A stretch of 32,923 nt of DNA from Fidelibacterota bacterium (GCA_020346745.1 CP070787.1:1300342-1333264); one strand, 5' to 3'; positions 8,060 through 17,456 are shown, numbered from the stretch's first letter. Numbers and translations: made by a program. Notes: generated by a model not told the origin, from the letters alone.

Positions 8060-9832
8060 CTATACAGGATAAGTACTCTCGATAGCCAGCATCGCACTCT
8101 GGCTGTCGTACAGATTCCTGAATACACCCCCGGCCTCCATGAGCTCCATCATGGTCCCCTCCTCGACAATCCGGCCCTCTTCAACCACATAGATATACTC
8201 CACATCCTTCACTGTGGCGAAATGATGGGCGATCATCAGGGTGGTTCGTCCGGACTTGAGCCCGTGAAACGCCTGTTGAACATATTGCTCGGATTCCGTG
8301 TCCAACGCACTGGTGGCTTCATCGAGAATGATGATCCGTGGATCTTTTAGAAACATCCTCGCCAGCGCGATCCGCTGCCTTTGGCCGCCGGAAAGAGTCT
8401 TGCCTTGTTCTGCTATCCGGCTGTTGATCCCACCACTCATCTTCGTCACAAATTCCATTGCGTAGGCATTCTCCAACGCTTCCTTTACTTCGGCATCCGT
8501 AGCTTCCGGATTCCCCAAACGGACATTCTCCGCAATGGTCCCCGAAAACAGAATCGTATCCTGCATCACGATCCCGATATGCTTCCGCAGAAACTCCAGC
8601 GACATCTCGCGAATATCAACGCCATCGATCAGGATTTGCCCCTCCCCGGGATCATAGAACCGGGATAATAAGTCCATGATCGTGCTCTTACCTGCCCCGG
8701 AAGGACCCACAAAAGCGATCTGCGATCCGGGCTCGACTTCAAAGGAAATTCTATGGAGCACACGACTCTCGCCATCTTGGGCGTAGCTGAATGATACATT
8801 GCGGTACTCCACCCTACCTGATAAACTGGGCAGCGAAACGACCTCCGCCGCCTCCGTAACGGATGGCTGCGCATCAAAGAACTCCAGTATCCGGTCCATC
8901 GATCCAATACTGGTACCGATCTCCGCCGTCATGGATGCCGTACGCCTCAAGGGAAAAAAGATGTGCCCCAGGACCAGGATCATCCCGGCGATATCACCCA
9001 CAGTCATCCGCGCTTGGAGAATCAGATAGATCCCCAGCGCAATGACCAGCAGCTTGGCAAACTCCGGCAACGTCTGACCGACGGCTGAGAATAATGATTG
9101 CAGCCGAGCCATCCGCAGCGACTCGAAGAAATGGGACTCCAGCCTCTCATCCACCACGTTCCCGGCGATCTCCTCGTGGGTAAATGATTGCAAAACCTTC
9201 ATCCCAACGATCTTTTCGGAAACTTCACTGGTGATCTTACCCATCTCCTCCTGAACCTGACGGCTCCTCGTTCTCATCCGGGGCAGGAAAAAACTCATCA
9301 GAACTCCATACACAATACAGGTACCCAGGATGGGCGCATACGCGGCGAACGGGTACGACAACACGAGGTAGATAGCAGCAGTCGACAGGATGATCGCGTC
9401 GAATATGGCATTGATGATCACGTTACTGTAAAGCAGCTGCGCCAGGGTGATATCGTTAGTTAAGCGTGAAACCACCTCCCCGGTCTGATGCTGGGCATAG
9501 AAGTCGGCACTCAACCGCTGCAAATGCCGGTACAGCTGTCTCCGCATCCGCCTGATGACACTGCTCGCAATGTACGCCGGGAAATATACCCGGAAGTACG
9601 TCGTGATCAGCAGCAGGACCAGAAACAGGGTGATCCCCCCGTAAATCCTGAAAAGCTCCTGAGTAGACAGGCTTTGATAATTATTCAAAAGCCAGCGACT
9701 CACCGCTGCTAGGCCTAGGCCGCTCATGGCCTTCATCCCTGCGAGGATACAAGCTAAAAGTAAGATCCACTTCAGCGGACGTATGAACACCCATAGCCGG
9801 GATACCAGGGAGGGGGTGTTTCTGGGAGCCAT
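8060..9832 (-). CDS. ABC exporter half-transporter (type IV, MsbA/LmrA-like)
   Basis: 590 residues with an N-terminal six-helix domain (about 20-310) fused to an ATPase domain. Walker A is GPSGAGKST (376-384), the signature is LSGGQRQR (480-487), Walker B is IIILDE (500-505) followed by ATSALD, and the H-loop His lies in IAHHFAT near 536. The coupling segment FYAQHQTGEVVSRLTND is typical of lipid and multidrug exporters. It would work as a homodimer exporting a hydrophobic or amphipathic molecule. Its place between the solute-binding lipoprotein (54 bases upstream) and the propeller gene (10 bases downstream) suggests a role in the same pathway, perhaps expelling a lipid-like product, but that is inference. 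The ATG at 9832 has only a weak ribosome binding site. Confidence 0.93.
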   Translation of the reverse strand: MAPRNTPSLVSRLWVFIRPLKWILLLACILAGMKAMSGLGLAAVSRWLLNNYQSLSTQELFRIYGGITLFLVLLLITTYFRVYFPAYIASSVIRRMRRQLYRHLQRLSADFYAQHQTGEVVSRLTNDITLAQLLYSNVIINAIFDAIILSTAAIYLVLSYPFAAYAPILGTCIVYGVLMSFFLPRMRTRSRQVQEEMGKITSEVSEKIVGMKVLQSFTHEEIAGNVVDERLESHFFESLRMARLQSLFSAVGQTLPEFAKLLVIALGIYLILQARMTVGDIAGMILVLGHIFFPLRRTASMTAEIGTSIGSMDRILEFFDAQPSVTEAAEVVSLPSLSGRVEYRNVSFSYAQDGESRVLHRISFEVEPGSQIAFVGPSGAGKSTIMDLLSRFYDPGEGQILIDGVDIREMSLEFLRKHIGIVMQDTILFSGTIAENVRLGNPEATDAEVKEALENAYAMEFVTKMSGGINSRIAEQGKTLSGGQRQRIALARMFLKDPRIIILDEATSALDTESEQYVQQAFHGLKSGRTTLMIAHHFATVKDVEYIYVVEEGRIVEEGTMMELMEAGGVFRNLYDSQSAMLAIESTYPV

Positions 9833-9886
9833 TTAAACTACTCAAGACCTCGAGTGTGTAGACCTTCCGGACTCGATTCCATCCTG

Positions 9887-11827
9887 CTAATCCCTCTGGG
9901 TAGGATCAATCCAGTACTGCTCCGGCATGGTCATTTGCAGCCTCCGGCCCCGGGCATACGAGTACAATGACTTCTCCGGCACGTTCATGAAATAATTCTT
10001 CTTCGCCAGCAGGGCCGGGATCTCACCCACTAGTCCGATTGCCCAGATATTCTCTGCGTAGAGCTTATAGATCTGTTTCATCACTTGGATCTCTTCCACG
10101 AGATCGCTTACCTTGACGCGCTCACCCAGCTCGTTGAGCTCCTTGAACTCAGGCGATGGCTCCTCCCCTTGAATCCCAAGCGTACTATTCCAGAGGCCGT
10201 ATAGGGGAGCAATGTAGTTGGATCTGGTTAGGCCGGTCGGGGGATTGAACGACCCCAGCGCCCGGGCCAGTATCATGATCTCGGCTGACTGCGTCCGGCT
10301 AGTCAGCAGCGAACCCTCCATGACTTTCACCTCTGCGTTGACACCCACCGCTCGCCAATGCTCACAAACAATATGGAGCAAGTCCACCTCGTTCAAATCC
10401 GACGTTTCGATGAATAGGTAAAGAGGCTCCCCATCTCGGGATAACCTGAAACCATTCTTGTCCCGTTGGGTTAGCCCGAGTCCGTCCAGCAATCTGTTGG
10501 CTTCCGCCGGATCGTAGTGCGCATACGCTTCTGCGTATTCAGGCACGTAATAAGGCGTGTTCTCGGCGGCTGTTGCCTGGCGCGGCACGCCTATGTTCTT
10601 GTAAAACAATAAGTTCAACTCCGTTCGGTCAATCGCCAGGGAAAGCGCCAGCCGGAAAGAACGCTCCCTGAACATAGGACCAACTATCGGGTGCGTGCAG
10701 TTGTAGTTCAGATACAATGTCACGTCTGAGCCGCGATCCTGCGGCCACGTCAATAGCGTATAGTTGTGCCGCTCTTCGTTCTCCTTCAATAGCGGATAAT
10801 CCTTGAAATCCAGACGCCGCCATTGAAAATCAAAATTGCCCGCAATCGTCTTCATCGCCAGCACCTGCTGATTGGAGGTGATATGCACCACCACCGAATC
10901 GATGTAAGGCAGCTGGCGGCCATCTGTATCCACCATCCAGTAATAGGGATTCCGAACGAATACCGCCGTGTTGGGTGACCTCCGGTTCTTCGATATGAGC
11001 CAGGGACGCAAACTCGGCAGATCAGGATTGTAGTACCCATCATACCAGCGGTTCATCCGTTTGTACAGTTCGCTCCACTTCTTAATCCCCGCCTTCTTGA
11101 TCTCCTTGTTCAACTCCTCCTCATCTGCATAGCGGGCATGAAACTGCCTCAAATAATGACTCGGCGCATAAAACAGGATGATTGAAGGTATACTCTTGTA
11201 AAATCCTCGGTTGGTGTCCGGAAAGACCACTTGAAAGGTGTACTCATCTACAATCCGGATCTGCCCGAAATCATGCCCTACTCGCAGCTCCGCAAGAGGG
11301 GTGGGATTAATATCCCGATTCATGGCATCATCCTCGTACCAGAAACGTACGTCCTCGGTCGTGAAGCGTTCGCCGTCGGACCACTTCACACCCTCGCGCA
11401 AATGGAACGTCCAGATCCGGCCATCGTCCTGCACCTCATAGCTCTCACAGAGATATGGAAACAGATCGTCCGCCTCCCGGTCCCACTGTAAGTAGGAAGG
11501 ATTGCTGATATGGTAGACTAGGTTGATGTCTCTCCGGTTAATAACGTCGAAGTGCCAGGCACCGCCGAATACACCCGGCTCATCCCACGGCTCGACGACC
11601 AGCGGATTTACCGGGAGGCGTTCCTCAAGTGGCGGTAACTGCCCAGCAGCCACCTGCTTCGCCAGCATTGGAGACTCCTTCAACTTCCGCAGCTCCTCCA
11701 GTGAAACGGGAGCTGCTTTCTCCTGCCGTCCACTGTCCGAACACCCCAGGTTCAGAACTATATAGACGCACAGCAGCACGGCTCCCGGCAAATGACTACG
11801 GCTTAAGCTCCTTCGGTGATAGTGCAT
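9887..11827 (-). CDS. ABC transporter family 5 solute-binding lipoprotein (OppA/DppA-like)
   Basis: 646 residues from ATG 11827, with a basic n-region (HYHRR), a hydrophobic stretch and a lipobox VLNLGC (Cys29), so it is a predicted lipoprotein. The body matches SBP_bac_5 proteins: YQWDRE-type entry, YEVQDDGRIWTFHLREGVKWSDG, FTTEDV, a conserved block FRLALSLAIDRTEL, and ANRLLDGLG. It is long for the family (usually about 500-600). An in-frame TTG at 11836 overlaps the stop of the previous gene by 4 bases and would add three residues; both starts are plausible. It is the obvious binding partner for the DppBCDF-like complex 4-10 kb downstream, although three unrelated genes come between. The ligand could be a peptide or an oligosaccharide. 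Confidence 0.93.
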   Translation of the reverse strand: MHYHRRSLSRSHLPGAVLLCVYIVLNLGCSDSGRQEKAAPVSLEELRKLKESPMLAKQVAAGQLPPLEERLPVNPLVVEPWDEPGVFGGAWHFDVINRRDINLVYHISNPSYLQWDREADDLFPYLCESYEVQDDGRIWTFHLREGVKWSDGERFTTEDVRFWYEDDAMNRDINPTPLAELRVGHDFGQIRIVDEYTFQVVFPDTNRGFYKSIPSIILFYAPSHYLRQFHARYADEEELNKEIKKAGIKKWSELYKRMNRWYDGYYNPDLPSLRPWLISKNRRSPNTAVFVRNPYYWMVDTDGRQLPYIDSVVVHITSNQQVLAMKTIAGNFDFQWRRLDFKDYPLLKENEERHNYTLLTWPQDRGSDVTLYLNYNCTHPIVGPMFRERSFRLALSLAIDRTELNLLFYKNIGVPRQATAAENTPYYVPEYAEAYAHYDPAEANRLLDGLGLTQRDKNGFRLSRDGEPLYLFIETSDLNEVDLLHIVCEHWRAVGVNAEVKVMEGSLLTSRTQSAEIMILARALGSFNPPTGLTRSNYIAPLYGLWNSTLGIQGEEPSPEFKELNELGERVKVSDLVEEIQVMKQIYKLYAENIWAIGLVGEIPALLAKKNYFMNVPEKSLYSYARGRRLQMTMPEQYWIDPTQRD

Positions 11828-11832
11828 GAAGC

Positions 11833-13764
11833 TCAATCCGCCAGCATTTCCCTCAACCGCCTGGTGGGATTGAATACCCGGTTCTCATCGTTGTACTTGA
11901 CCCAGAAGTACGAGATCACGTAGTCATCCTTCAGTTCGTCTACGTAGCGGTCCCTAGCCTCCCATGCTTCCAGGGCTGATTTAATTAATTCCTGTAGCTC
12001 CGGCTCCTCATGCAGCCGCCGTTCGTTATCTTGACTCACTCTGCGTATCTCTTCCTCATCAGTAAAGTCTACTGCCGAGATGGTCACTCCCTGGTTCTCC
12101 ACCTCCTTCGTAATTCTGACTGCTTCCAAGGTCAGCTCCGTATAGGTCAGTCCCTGCTGAACGAACTCCACGCGGCGCTTGATCAAGGGCTCATCCGCCT
12201 CCTTTAGAGCTGCCTCCAGGTCTCCCCGGCATGCCTCCAGGATCTCTCTGGGATATACCTCGTGCACCTGCGTGGTAGCAAAAGATGAACAGGAAGGATG
12301 TAGGCCACCGGCCACTACCTCCCCCCAACGGTCTTGGAGACGCTCGTAGCATCGGCGCACCCAGCTCCCCGCCGCGCCAAAGGCCTTCGTGTAAAAATCG
12401 TCCACCAGCGCTTCTACGTCCGCGTCCACATCCCACAGCAGCTTGGAGGCGATATAGTAGTTCAAGCCGTTGATCGCAAAGCCGTCTCCCGATTGCGTCT
12501 GATACAGGCCAACCCCCACGCTGTGCAGGAAGCGCAGCGATTCCTCGATCTTCGGGTAAATGATCCGCGGCAGATCCGGCCAGGCACCATTGATATAATA
12601 TTCATAGATCCCTACATGACGGGCTACTTCAGCCCAACCCCGGACAATCTCGTAATGCTCCCGCTTTTTCTCTTCGTTCCAGTGCAGGTAGCAGCTCCAC
12701 ATGCAGTACTGCGGGATCACGTTCTCACTGATCGTGATGTTCTCCGGCGGATCAACGTACCACGAATAGGCCATATTCACAAGCTGCTTACCAGGATGAA
12801 CCTGCTGAAGCTCCTCCCCCAACCTGTTGGTGAAAGTGAATATGCGGTCCGTGATCACCGGCTTCTCGGGCCTGTTTTTCAGCCTCTTACCGGTATCCAG
12901 TGCCCGGCAGTGCTCGCACTCACAGAATCCGCCGCCGTCATTGGGCGTCACGTGCAGTGCGTCGCACTCGGGATGCTCCTCGAAGTACTCGTCGAAATAC
13001 GTCCTGAAAATGGGCACCAGGTCGGGATTCGTCGTGCATAACTGGGCACCGTGCTTGCCGTCAAAATGCTCGAAATCACGGTCCCGGCGGCCGTCCACCA
13101 AAGCATAATACTCCGGGTGATCGGACCCGTACTTGTCCGGATGGACGATATTCCCCCATTCATGGCCACCCTGCACGTTGAGTCCGCCCCATTTATTCCG
13201 CCTCTCCCAGAGCGCCACTTCCTCTATGTGCCTTTCACTTACACCTAACTTCCTCTGCTTGCTGATCCGGTCATCCGGACCCCATAATGGACCGCCGGGG
13301 CCCCGATTCCGCCAGCGGAAATTCGGCGCCTCGGTGCGATCAATTGCAGGAATTCCAACCGTCGGAGTCTTGGGAACTACCTCCCCCAATTCCCCCGGCC
13401 AGAACCAACGGATGCCACAGTAATCCTCCAGGAACGAATAAATACCAAACTGAAGCCCACTTTCATCCGCACCCACGATGTGGAGTCGGTGATCCGCCGT
13501 ACGCAGCAGGAAACCCTCCTTCCCCAGCTCCGGGTGATCCAACCCGAACCCTTCATTCACCCGCCCGATCAGGATCAGGAATGAATCATCCCCAACCCCA
13601 TGGGAAACGATCGGTACCTCGGCGTCCGTGACTTTGAATAGATATCGCCGTAGCTCCTCGGCAGCGTTACGTTCCACCGCGTCCGCCTCATCTGCGAGAA
13701 CGATGGCTGCCACCGCTTCGCCATCTTTCACCAGGAAATATTCAGTCTGAGGGGTATTCACCAT
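11833..13764 (-). CDS. DUF4838 protein with GH67 N-terminal-like domain
   Basis: 643 residues. Residues 1-125 resemble the alpha-glucuronidase (GH67) N-terminal domain: RNAAEELRRYLFKVTDAEVPI, FLILIGR, then GLQFGIYSFLEDYCGIRWFWPGE. The central part fits DUF4838, with HVTPNDGGGFCECEHC (271-286), a CxCxxC cluster that is probably structural or metal-binding, and TNRLGEELQQVHPGKQLVNMAYSWY. DUF4838 proteins are regarded as TIM-barrel glycoside hydrolase relatives, but I know of no firm activity. No signal peptide is seen, so it is predicted intracellular. It begins 6 bases after the C45 hydrolase gene ends, with that gene's GGAG inside its last codons, and its own stop lies beside the start of the binding lipoprotein. 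The three are probably translated together. Confidence 0.85.
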   Translation of the reverse strand: MVNTPQTEYFLVKDGEAVAAIVLADEADAVERNAAEELRRYLFKVTDAEVPIVSHGVGDDSFLILIGRVNEGFGLDHPELGKEGFLLRTADHRLHIVGADESGLQFGIYSFLEDYCGIRWFWPGELGEVVPKTPTVGIPAIDRTEAPNFRWRNRGPGGPLWGPDDRISKQRKLGVSERHIEEVALWERRNKWGGLNVQGGHEWGNIVHPDKYGSDHPEYYALVDGRRDRDFEHFDGKHGAQLCTTNPDLVPIFRTYFDEYFEEHPECDALHVTPNDGGGFCECEHCRALDTGKRLKNRPEKPVITDRIFTFTNRLGEELQQVHPGKQLVNMAYSWYVDPPENITISENVIPQYCMWSCYLHWNEEKKREHYEIVRGWAEVARHVGIYEYYINGAWPDLPRIIYPKIEESLRFLHSVGVGLYQTQSGDGFAINGLNYYIASKLLWDVDADVEALVDDFYTKAFGAAGSWVRRCYERLQDRWGEVVAGGLHPSCSSFATTQVHEVYPREILEACRGDLEAALKEADEPLIKRRVEFVQQGLTYTELTLEAVRITKEVENQGVTISAVDFTDEEEIRRVSQDNERRLHEEPELQELIKSALEAWEARDRYVDELKDDYVISYFWVKYNDENRVFNPTRRLREMLAD

Positions 13765-13770
13765 ATGCTA

Positions 13771-14880
13771 TCAAAGCTCCTGGTCTAGAGAGAAATCGAT
13801 AAATTCGGAGGTGCACGGGTAGCCGTTTGCGATCAGCAGGCTCCTTGTCTCCACTACATTGATGAACGCACGCTGGGTGAACATCGGATAGAATTCCACC
13901 TTGGGACCCGCGTACTCCGGATCACCATGCTGGCATATGCCCGCTACCTCGTGATGGAACTGGAGCACCTCCTTCATGGTCCGCAAACTGGGACTGAACT
14001 GGCTGTCGGTCGTGATGGCCTTCAGATTCTCAAACCGGGTGTCGCTGTTTCGGTCGCCCAGCTCCCCCCTGCTCTTTTCAAGGGCCCGCGTGGCTGGTGT
14101 TGCAGTATGATTGGTGCAGAAAAGGATACCCCCATCTCCCCATCGAACGGATTGGAACGCCGGCGACCGCTCCACAATTGCCGAGTCACCAGCCTCATCC
14201 ACCAGTGCGAAATGGTAGCCGAACCGCAGCGGTGGATGGTCGGCTAGAAAATCGACCGCCTCCCGCACATTCGTACACTCCTGCAGGATGGATCTGGGAA
14301 GCAGGTTCCGCACCGTCCCCCGCCGATTGGACGTATGAAAGTGGATCGATGCCTCACCCACTGCCAGACCCTTCGCGTTCACCCCCGTCATGGTGGAGAG
14401 ACCATCCACGCCGGAAAGGCACAGCACCGCCTGACCGCCCGACGGATTGATGCTCCGTACGACTGCTTGCCCACGATTAGGACTCGTCGCATCGTGGGTC
14501 TTGCCGAGTAAAGGCCCGTCGGCGCTCTTCGGAAAGAGGACATCCGTACAGCCGTCATTGTCGTCACTTTCGAATACCGGTACAGCTGATATGAACAGGT
14601 GCGTCAGATAGTCCTTGAGCGCGACACCTGAACCCGAACAGATCCCTCCGATCTCATCCCACAGGTAGGGGTAATCATGCTGAAAGTTCCCACCCACGGT
14701 TTCGATTATCGTCTCTATCCGCGCTGGTTCGTGCCGCTCCATTAGCCGGGCGATGCTCCTCGCCACTTGTGCAGCTATCTCCCCGCTCAGGGCACTGCCA
14801 AACTGCCGGCCGATCTCTTCGTGGGTCCCCTCTGTTGTCAAGGAATACAGGTCGCGTTCAACTTCGGTGAGCTTATTCAT
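13771..14880 (-). CDS. C45 family Ntn hydrolase (acyltransferase/amidase-like), cytoplasmic copy
   Basis: 369 residues of the acyl-CoA:6-aminopenicillanate acyltransferase family (peptidase C45). The probable nucleophile is Cys111 in the sequence NDGCTDVLF; autocleavage between Gly110 and Cys111 would give the alpha and beta chains of an N-terminal-nucleophile enzyme. Family landmarks after it are GKTHD, LSGVDGLSTMTGVNAKGLAVGE, GYHFALVDEAGDSAIVE and FCTNH. Bacterial members hydrolyse N-acyl amides or are uncharacterised. There is no signal peptide. The ATG at 14880 follows AGGACGGA. Compared with the second C45 protein in this locus (20170-21693), this one lacks both the leader and the sorting domain, so the pair would act on opposite sides of the envelope. 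Confidence 0.88.
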   Translation of the reverse strand: MNKLTEVERDLYSLTTEGTHEEIGRQFGSALSGEIAAQVARSIARLMERHEPARIETIIETVGGNFQHDYPYLWDEIGGICSGSGVALKDYLTHLFISAVPVFESDDNDGCTDVLFPKSADGPLLGKTHDATSPNRGQAVVRSINPSGGQAVLCLSGVDGLSTMTGVNAKGLAVGEASIHFHTSNRRGTVRNLLPRSILQECTNVREAVDFLADHPPLRFGYHFALVDEAGDSAIVERSPAFQSVRWGDGGILFCTNHTATPATRALEKSRGELGDRNSDTRFENLKAITTDSQFSPSLRTMKEVLQFHHEVAGICQHGDPEYAGPKVEFYPMFTQRAFINVVETRSLLIANGYPCTSEFIDFSLDQEL

Positions 14881-14922
14881 ACGAGTCCGTCCTGATGACC
14901 TTTAACGATTTTCATCACCCGA

Positions 14923-16557
14923 TCAATTCCACCCGGTGATCCCCTCACCACGTTCATGGAGACCGGGGATGTTCACCGGCAGGCGGCCCTTCGGTGAGAT
15001 CTCACCCGCAATGATCCGGCCTAATGCTTTTAACTGCGGCAGACGATCCCCGTAGCTGCAAATATACGTCTTCGCATCGGGATAAGAGTAAATATCATAG
15101 GGGGTATTCAAAGCAATCCATATCACCCGCTTGCCCGATTGAAAAAGCCGCTCCACCAGCCTGCCCTGTGTCGGCAGCATGTTCGAACGGTGACTCGCCA
15201 GGATTAGTATATCGTAGGCATCCGCCTTCTGGATCACCTTCTCGGTTTCCTCGGCATAGGGACTCAGTCCGTAATAGACCATATCGAATCCATCGGTCGA
15301 ATAGCTGTACTTGTCGCTCAATATACCCCGGATGATATACCCCGCAGGATCGCCCGTGATCCCATCTAGGGACGCGTTCGCCAGCATGTCCGGCATGATC
15401 ATCAGTACTTTCGTGGAAAGGTCCAATTTGAGTGGCAGTAATCCCTCCTCGTTGCGCAGCAGCGTCACCGATTCCTCACCCATCGCTTCCAGCTTCCTGA
15501 TATGCTCTCCGTTCCAAATGACCGTTGAAATGTCAGGTTGCTCACCATAACAGTATTTCTGTTTCAGCGCCAGGATACGCTTGAGTGAGATATCGACCCG
15601 CTCTTCCGTGATCCGGCCGCTCTTCAATGCTTCACGCAGGGCATCCAGGATGGCATAGTTTGCTGCGCGCCCATGGCGCTTGAGAATCATATCTGCACCA
15701 GCAAGGATCGCTCTCACCGCTGCTTCCCGGGGCGAGTAATTGTCAATCAGGCCGTGCATCCCAAAAGCATCCGAGGTGATTATACCGTCATATCCGAGCT
15801 TCTCCCGGGCCACCTTGCTGATCATGATATCCGATACCGTGGCAATCGCATTGCTGTCGATGTTCGGAAACATACAGTGGCACGTCATCATCATGGGAAC
15901 GCCCGCCTCGATCGCCGCCTTGAATGGAATTAGCTCGAATCCTTCCAGCTCCTCCAGCGTTCTGTCGATGACTGGTGTCTCGAAGTGGGCATCGAGCTCC
16001 GAATCACCTGCGCCCGGAAAATGCTTCGCCGTAGCCGCCAGTCCGGCCTCATCCAGACCCTCGATGTACCGCCTCCCCATCTCAGCCACCATCTCCGGAT
16101 CATCACCGAATGAGCGGATACCAAGTACCGCGTTCTTCTGCATGTTGCTGAAATCCAACACCGGCATGTAGAGCGTATTGAAGCCAAGCGCTTTCAACTC
16201 CGTTCCTACCACCTGTGCCACGGTATACGCCCAATTAGGATCACCGCTAGCACCGATCGCCATACTCCCCGGATTACGAGTCAACGATTCCAGAAAGCAT
16301 GTTCGGTCTCCACCCTCCTGGTTTATTGTGATGATCAGCGGAATGCCGCTTGCTTTGATCGCCAGCTCCTGAGCCTCGCTGATGAGCTCCCGGACCTGAA
16401 AAGGATTCTCCACATTGCGCACGCTGAAAACTATCCCACCAATCTTCCAGTCGGTGATGATCTCCCGCAGATAGTCGTTCATCCGGATTCCGTTGAATCC
16501 GATGATATAAAGCTGACCAGCCTTCTCTTCAAGCGTCATCTCAGTGATCGGTTTCAT
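14923..16557 (-). CDS. Glycoside hydrolase family 3, NagZ-like beta-N-acetylhexosaminidase
   Basis: 544 residues. The N-terminal TIM barrel has DQEGG-like INQEGGD (78-84), RSFGDDPE (148-155) and the NagZ-type acid/base loop KHFPGAGDSELDAH (178-191), with a Gly-Asp and His pattern that separates hexosaminidases from beta-glucosidases. The nucleophile is Asp263 in IITSDAFGM. A second alpha/beta domain follows from about 350 (SVTLLRNEEGLLPL). It should release terminal N-acetylglucosamine or a related aminosugar. No signal peptide, so it works in the cytoplasm on imported oligosaccharides or muropeptides. The length exceeds the single-domain Gram-negative NagZ (about 340) and matches two-domain forms. 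GGGAG lies 7 bases before the ATG. Confidence 0.92.
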   Translation of the reverse strand: MKPITEMTLEEKAGQLYIIGFNGIRMNDYLREIITDWKIGGIVFSVRNVENPFQVRELISEAQELAIKASGIPLIITINQEGGDRTCFLESLTRNPGSMAIGASGDPNWAYTVAQVVGTELKALGFNTLYMPVLDFSNMQKNAVLGIRSFGDDPEMVAEMGRRYIEGLDEAGLAATAKHFPGAGDSELDAHFETPVIDRTLEELEGFELIPFKAAIEAGVPMMMTCHCMFPNIDSNAIATVSDIMISKVAREKLGYDGIITSDAFGMHGLIDNYSPREAAVRAILAGADMILKRHGRAANYAILDALREALKSGRITEERVDISLKRILALKQKYCYGEQPDISTVIWNGEHIRKLEAMGEESVTLLRNEEGLLPLKLDLSTKVLMIMPDMLANASLDGITGDPAGYIIRGILSDKYSYSTDGFDMVYYGLSPYAEETEKVIQKADAYDILILASHRSNMLPTQGRLVERLFQSGKRVIWIALNTPYDIYSYPDAKTYICSYGDRLPQLKALGRIIAGEISPKGRLPVNIPGLHERGEGITGWN

Positions 16558-16612
16558 TCAATACTCCCACGAATCTTATTATCCAGTATACGTTTCATGG
16601 AATGATCGGCCT

Positions 16613-16631
16613 CATCCTGTCTGGTAGGATG
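16613..16631 (-). other. Small perfect hairpin after the SDR gene
   Basis: On the minus strand CATCCT and AGGATG pair perfectly around a 7-base loop, 13 bases after the SDR stop codon. No U-tract follows, so it is not a convincing intrinsic terminator. It could be an mRNA-stability element in the 87-base gap before the GH3 gene, or chance. Confidence 0.25.
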
Positions 16632-16644
16632 CGCGCCAACCTCG

Positions 16645-17391
16645 TCATACGTGCTTCAACCAGAACCCGCCGTCCATGATAACCGCCTCTCCGGTGACAG
16701 TCTCAAACAGCGGACTGCACATGGCCACACACATCAGGCCGAGATCACGTGCATTCACGATCCTGCCCAGAGGTGTATCCGCTGCCCGTTTTCGTCTCCC
16801 TTCAATCCCATATTCCGGATTGTCGATAAGCCCCGGAATAATGCAGTTCACTCGCACTTTGGGTGCAAAAGTAGATGCCAGGAACCGGGTCATGGAGATC
16901 ACCGCCGCTTTCGCCAGCCCATACACGGAGTGGCTGTACTTCATCGCTGACGTCGCCGAGAAGTTGACCACCGCACCCCCATCTCCGGCTTCCATGACCT
17001 GGGCTGCATCACGCGCCAGGAAAAAGCAGGCTTTCAGATTACCGTCCACGCAGTGATCCCAATCGCTGAAATGGAGCTCCTTGACCGGTGGACTCAAACG
17101 TGTGGCCGCACAATTGATCAGGAAGTCCAGCCGCCCGAAATCCGCCACGACTTCATCTACCAGAGGCTTGATTGTGTCTATTTCCAGGAGATCAAATCGG
17201 TACGCTTTGGCTCGCACTCCATTGGCCTCCACTTCCGATACGACCTTCTCAGCTGATTCGGCGCGGGTAAGATACGTCAGCGCAACGTCAGCACCCACCT
17301 CCCCGAACGTGCGGGCGATTGTGGGACCGGTTTCACTCGAAGCACCGGTCACCAGTGCTACCTTGCCTTGCAACAGGTCAACTGGGAACAC
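16645..17391 (-). CDS. Short-chain dehydrogenase/reductase (SDR)
   Basis: 248 residues, the usual classical SDR length. The cofactor motif is VALVTGASSETG (residues 11-22), where the common form is TGxxxGIG; the last Gly is kept but the preceding residues differ. Other motifs are NCAA in place of NNAG (93-96), Ser145, and the catalytic Tyr157-x-x-x-Lys161 in VYGLAK. A quinoprotein-like end, VIMDGGFWL, is typical of the family. The start is GTG at 17391 with AAGGA 7 bases upstream; an in-frame stop lies shortly before, so no longer form is possible. Substrate is unknown, probably a sugar, sugar acid or acyl-derived alcohol. It is the first gene after the secreted-enzyme block and the first of the intracellular enzymes. 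Confidence 0.9.
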   Translation of the reverse strand: MFPVDLLQGKVALVTGASSETGPTIARTFGEVGADVALTYLTRAESAEKVVSEVEANGVRAKAYRFDLLEIDTIKPLVDEVVADFGRLDFLINCAATRLSPPVKELHFSDWDHCVDGNLKACFFLARDAAQVMEAGDGGAVVNFSATSAMKYSHSVYGLAKAAVISMTRFLASTFAPKVRVNCIIPGLIDNPEYGIEGRRKRAADTPLGRIVNARDLGLMCVAMCSPLFETVTGEAVIMDGGFWLKHV

Positions 17392-17456
17392 CCCTAGGTC
17401 CTTACTACTGGTTTTCTAACTCCTGCATACATCGTCTTATGATCTCGATGTCCTCA

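Noticed and set aside
8050-8127. N-terminal extension of the propeller protein to 8127
   Set aside because: It would overlap the exporter gene by 68 bases and gives no signal peptide, while ATG 8049 has a strong ribosome binding site.
8060-9832. Exporter as part of the T9SS or of a bacteriocin system
   Set aside because: No peptidase C39 domain, precursor peptide or adaptor gene is nearby; it is a plain MsbA-like half-transporter.
12334-13041. Long plus-strand open frame of 235 codons
   Set aside because: Lies wholly inside the DUF4838 gene on the other strand, with an unordered Pro/Arg/His-rich translation and no family motif.
17400-17456. Short minus-strand peptide-like frame reading DEDIEIIRRCMQELENQ between GH88 and SDR genes
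   Set aside because: It has no start codon after an in-frame stop except near its end; at most a gene remnant, too short to support.
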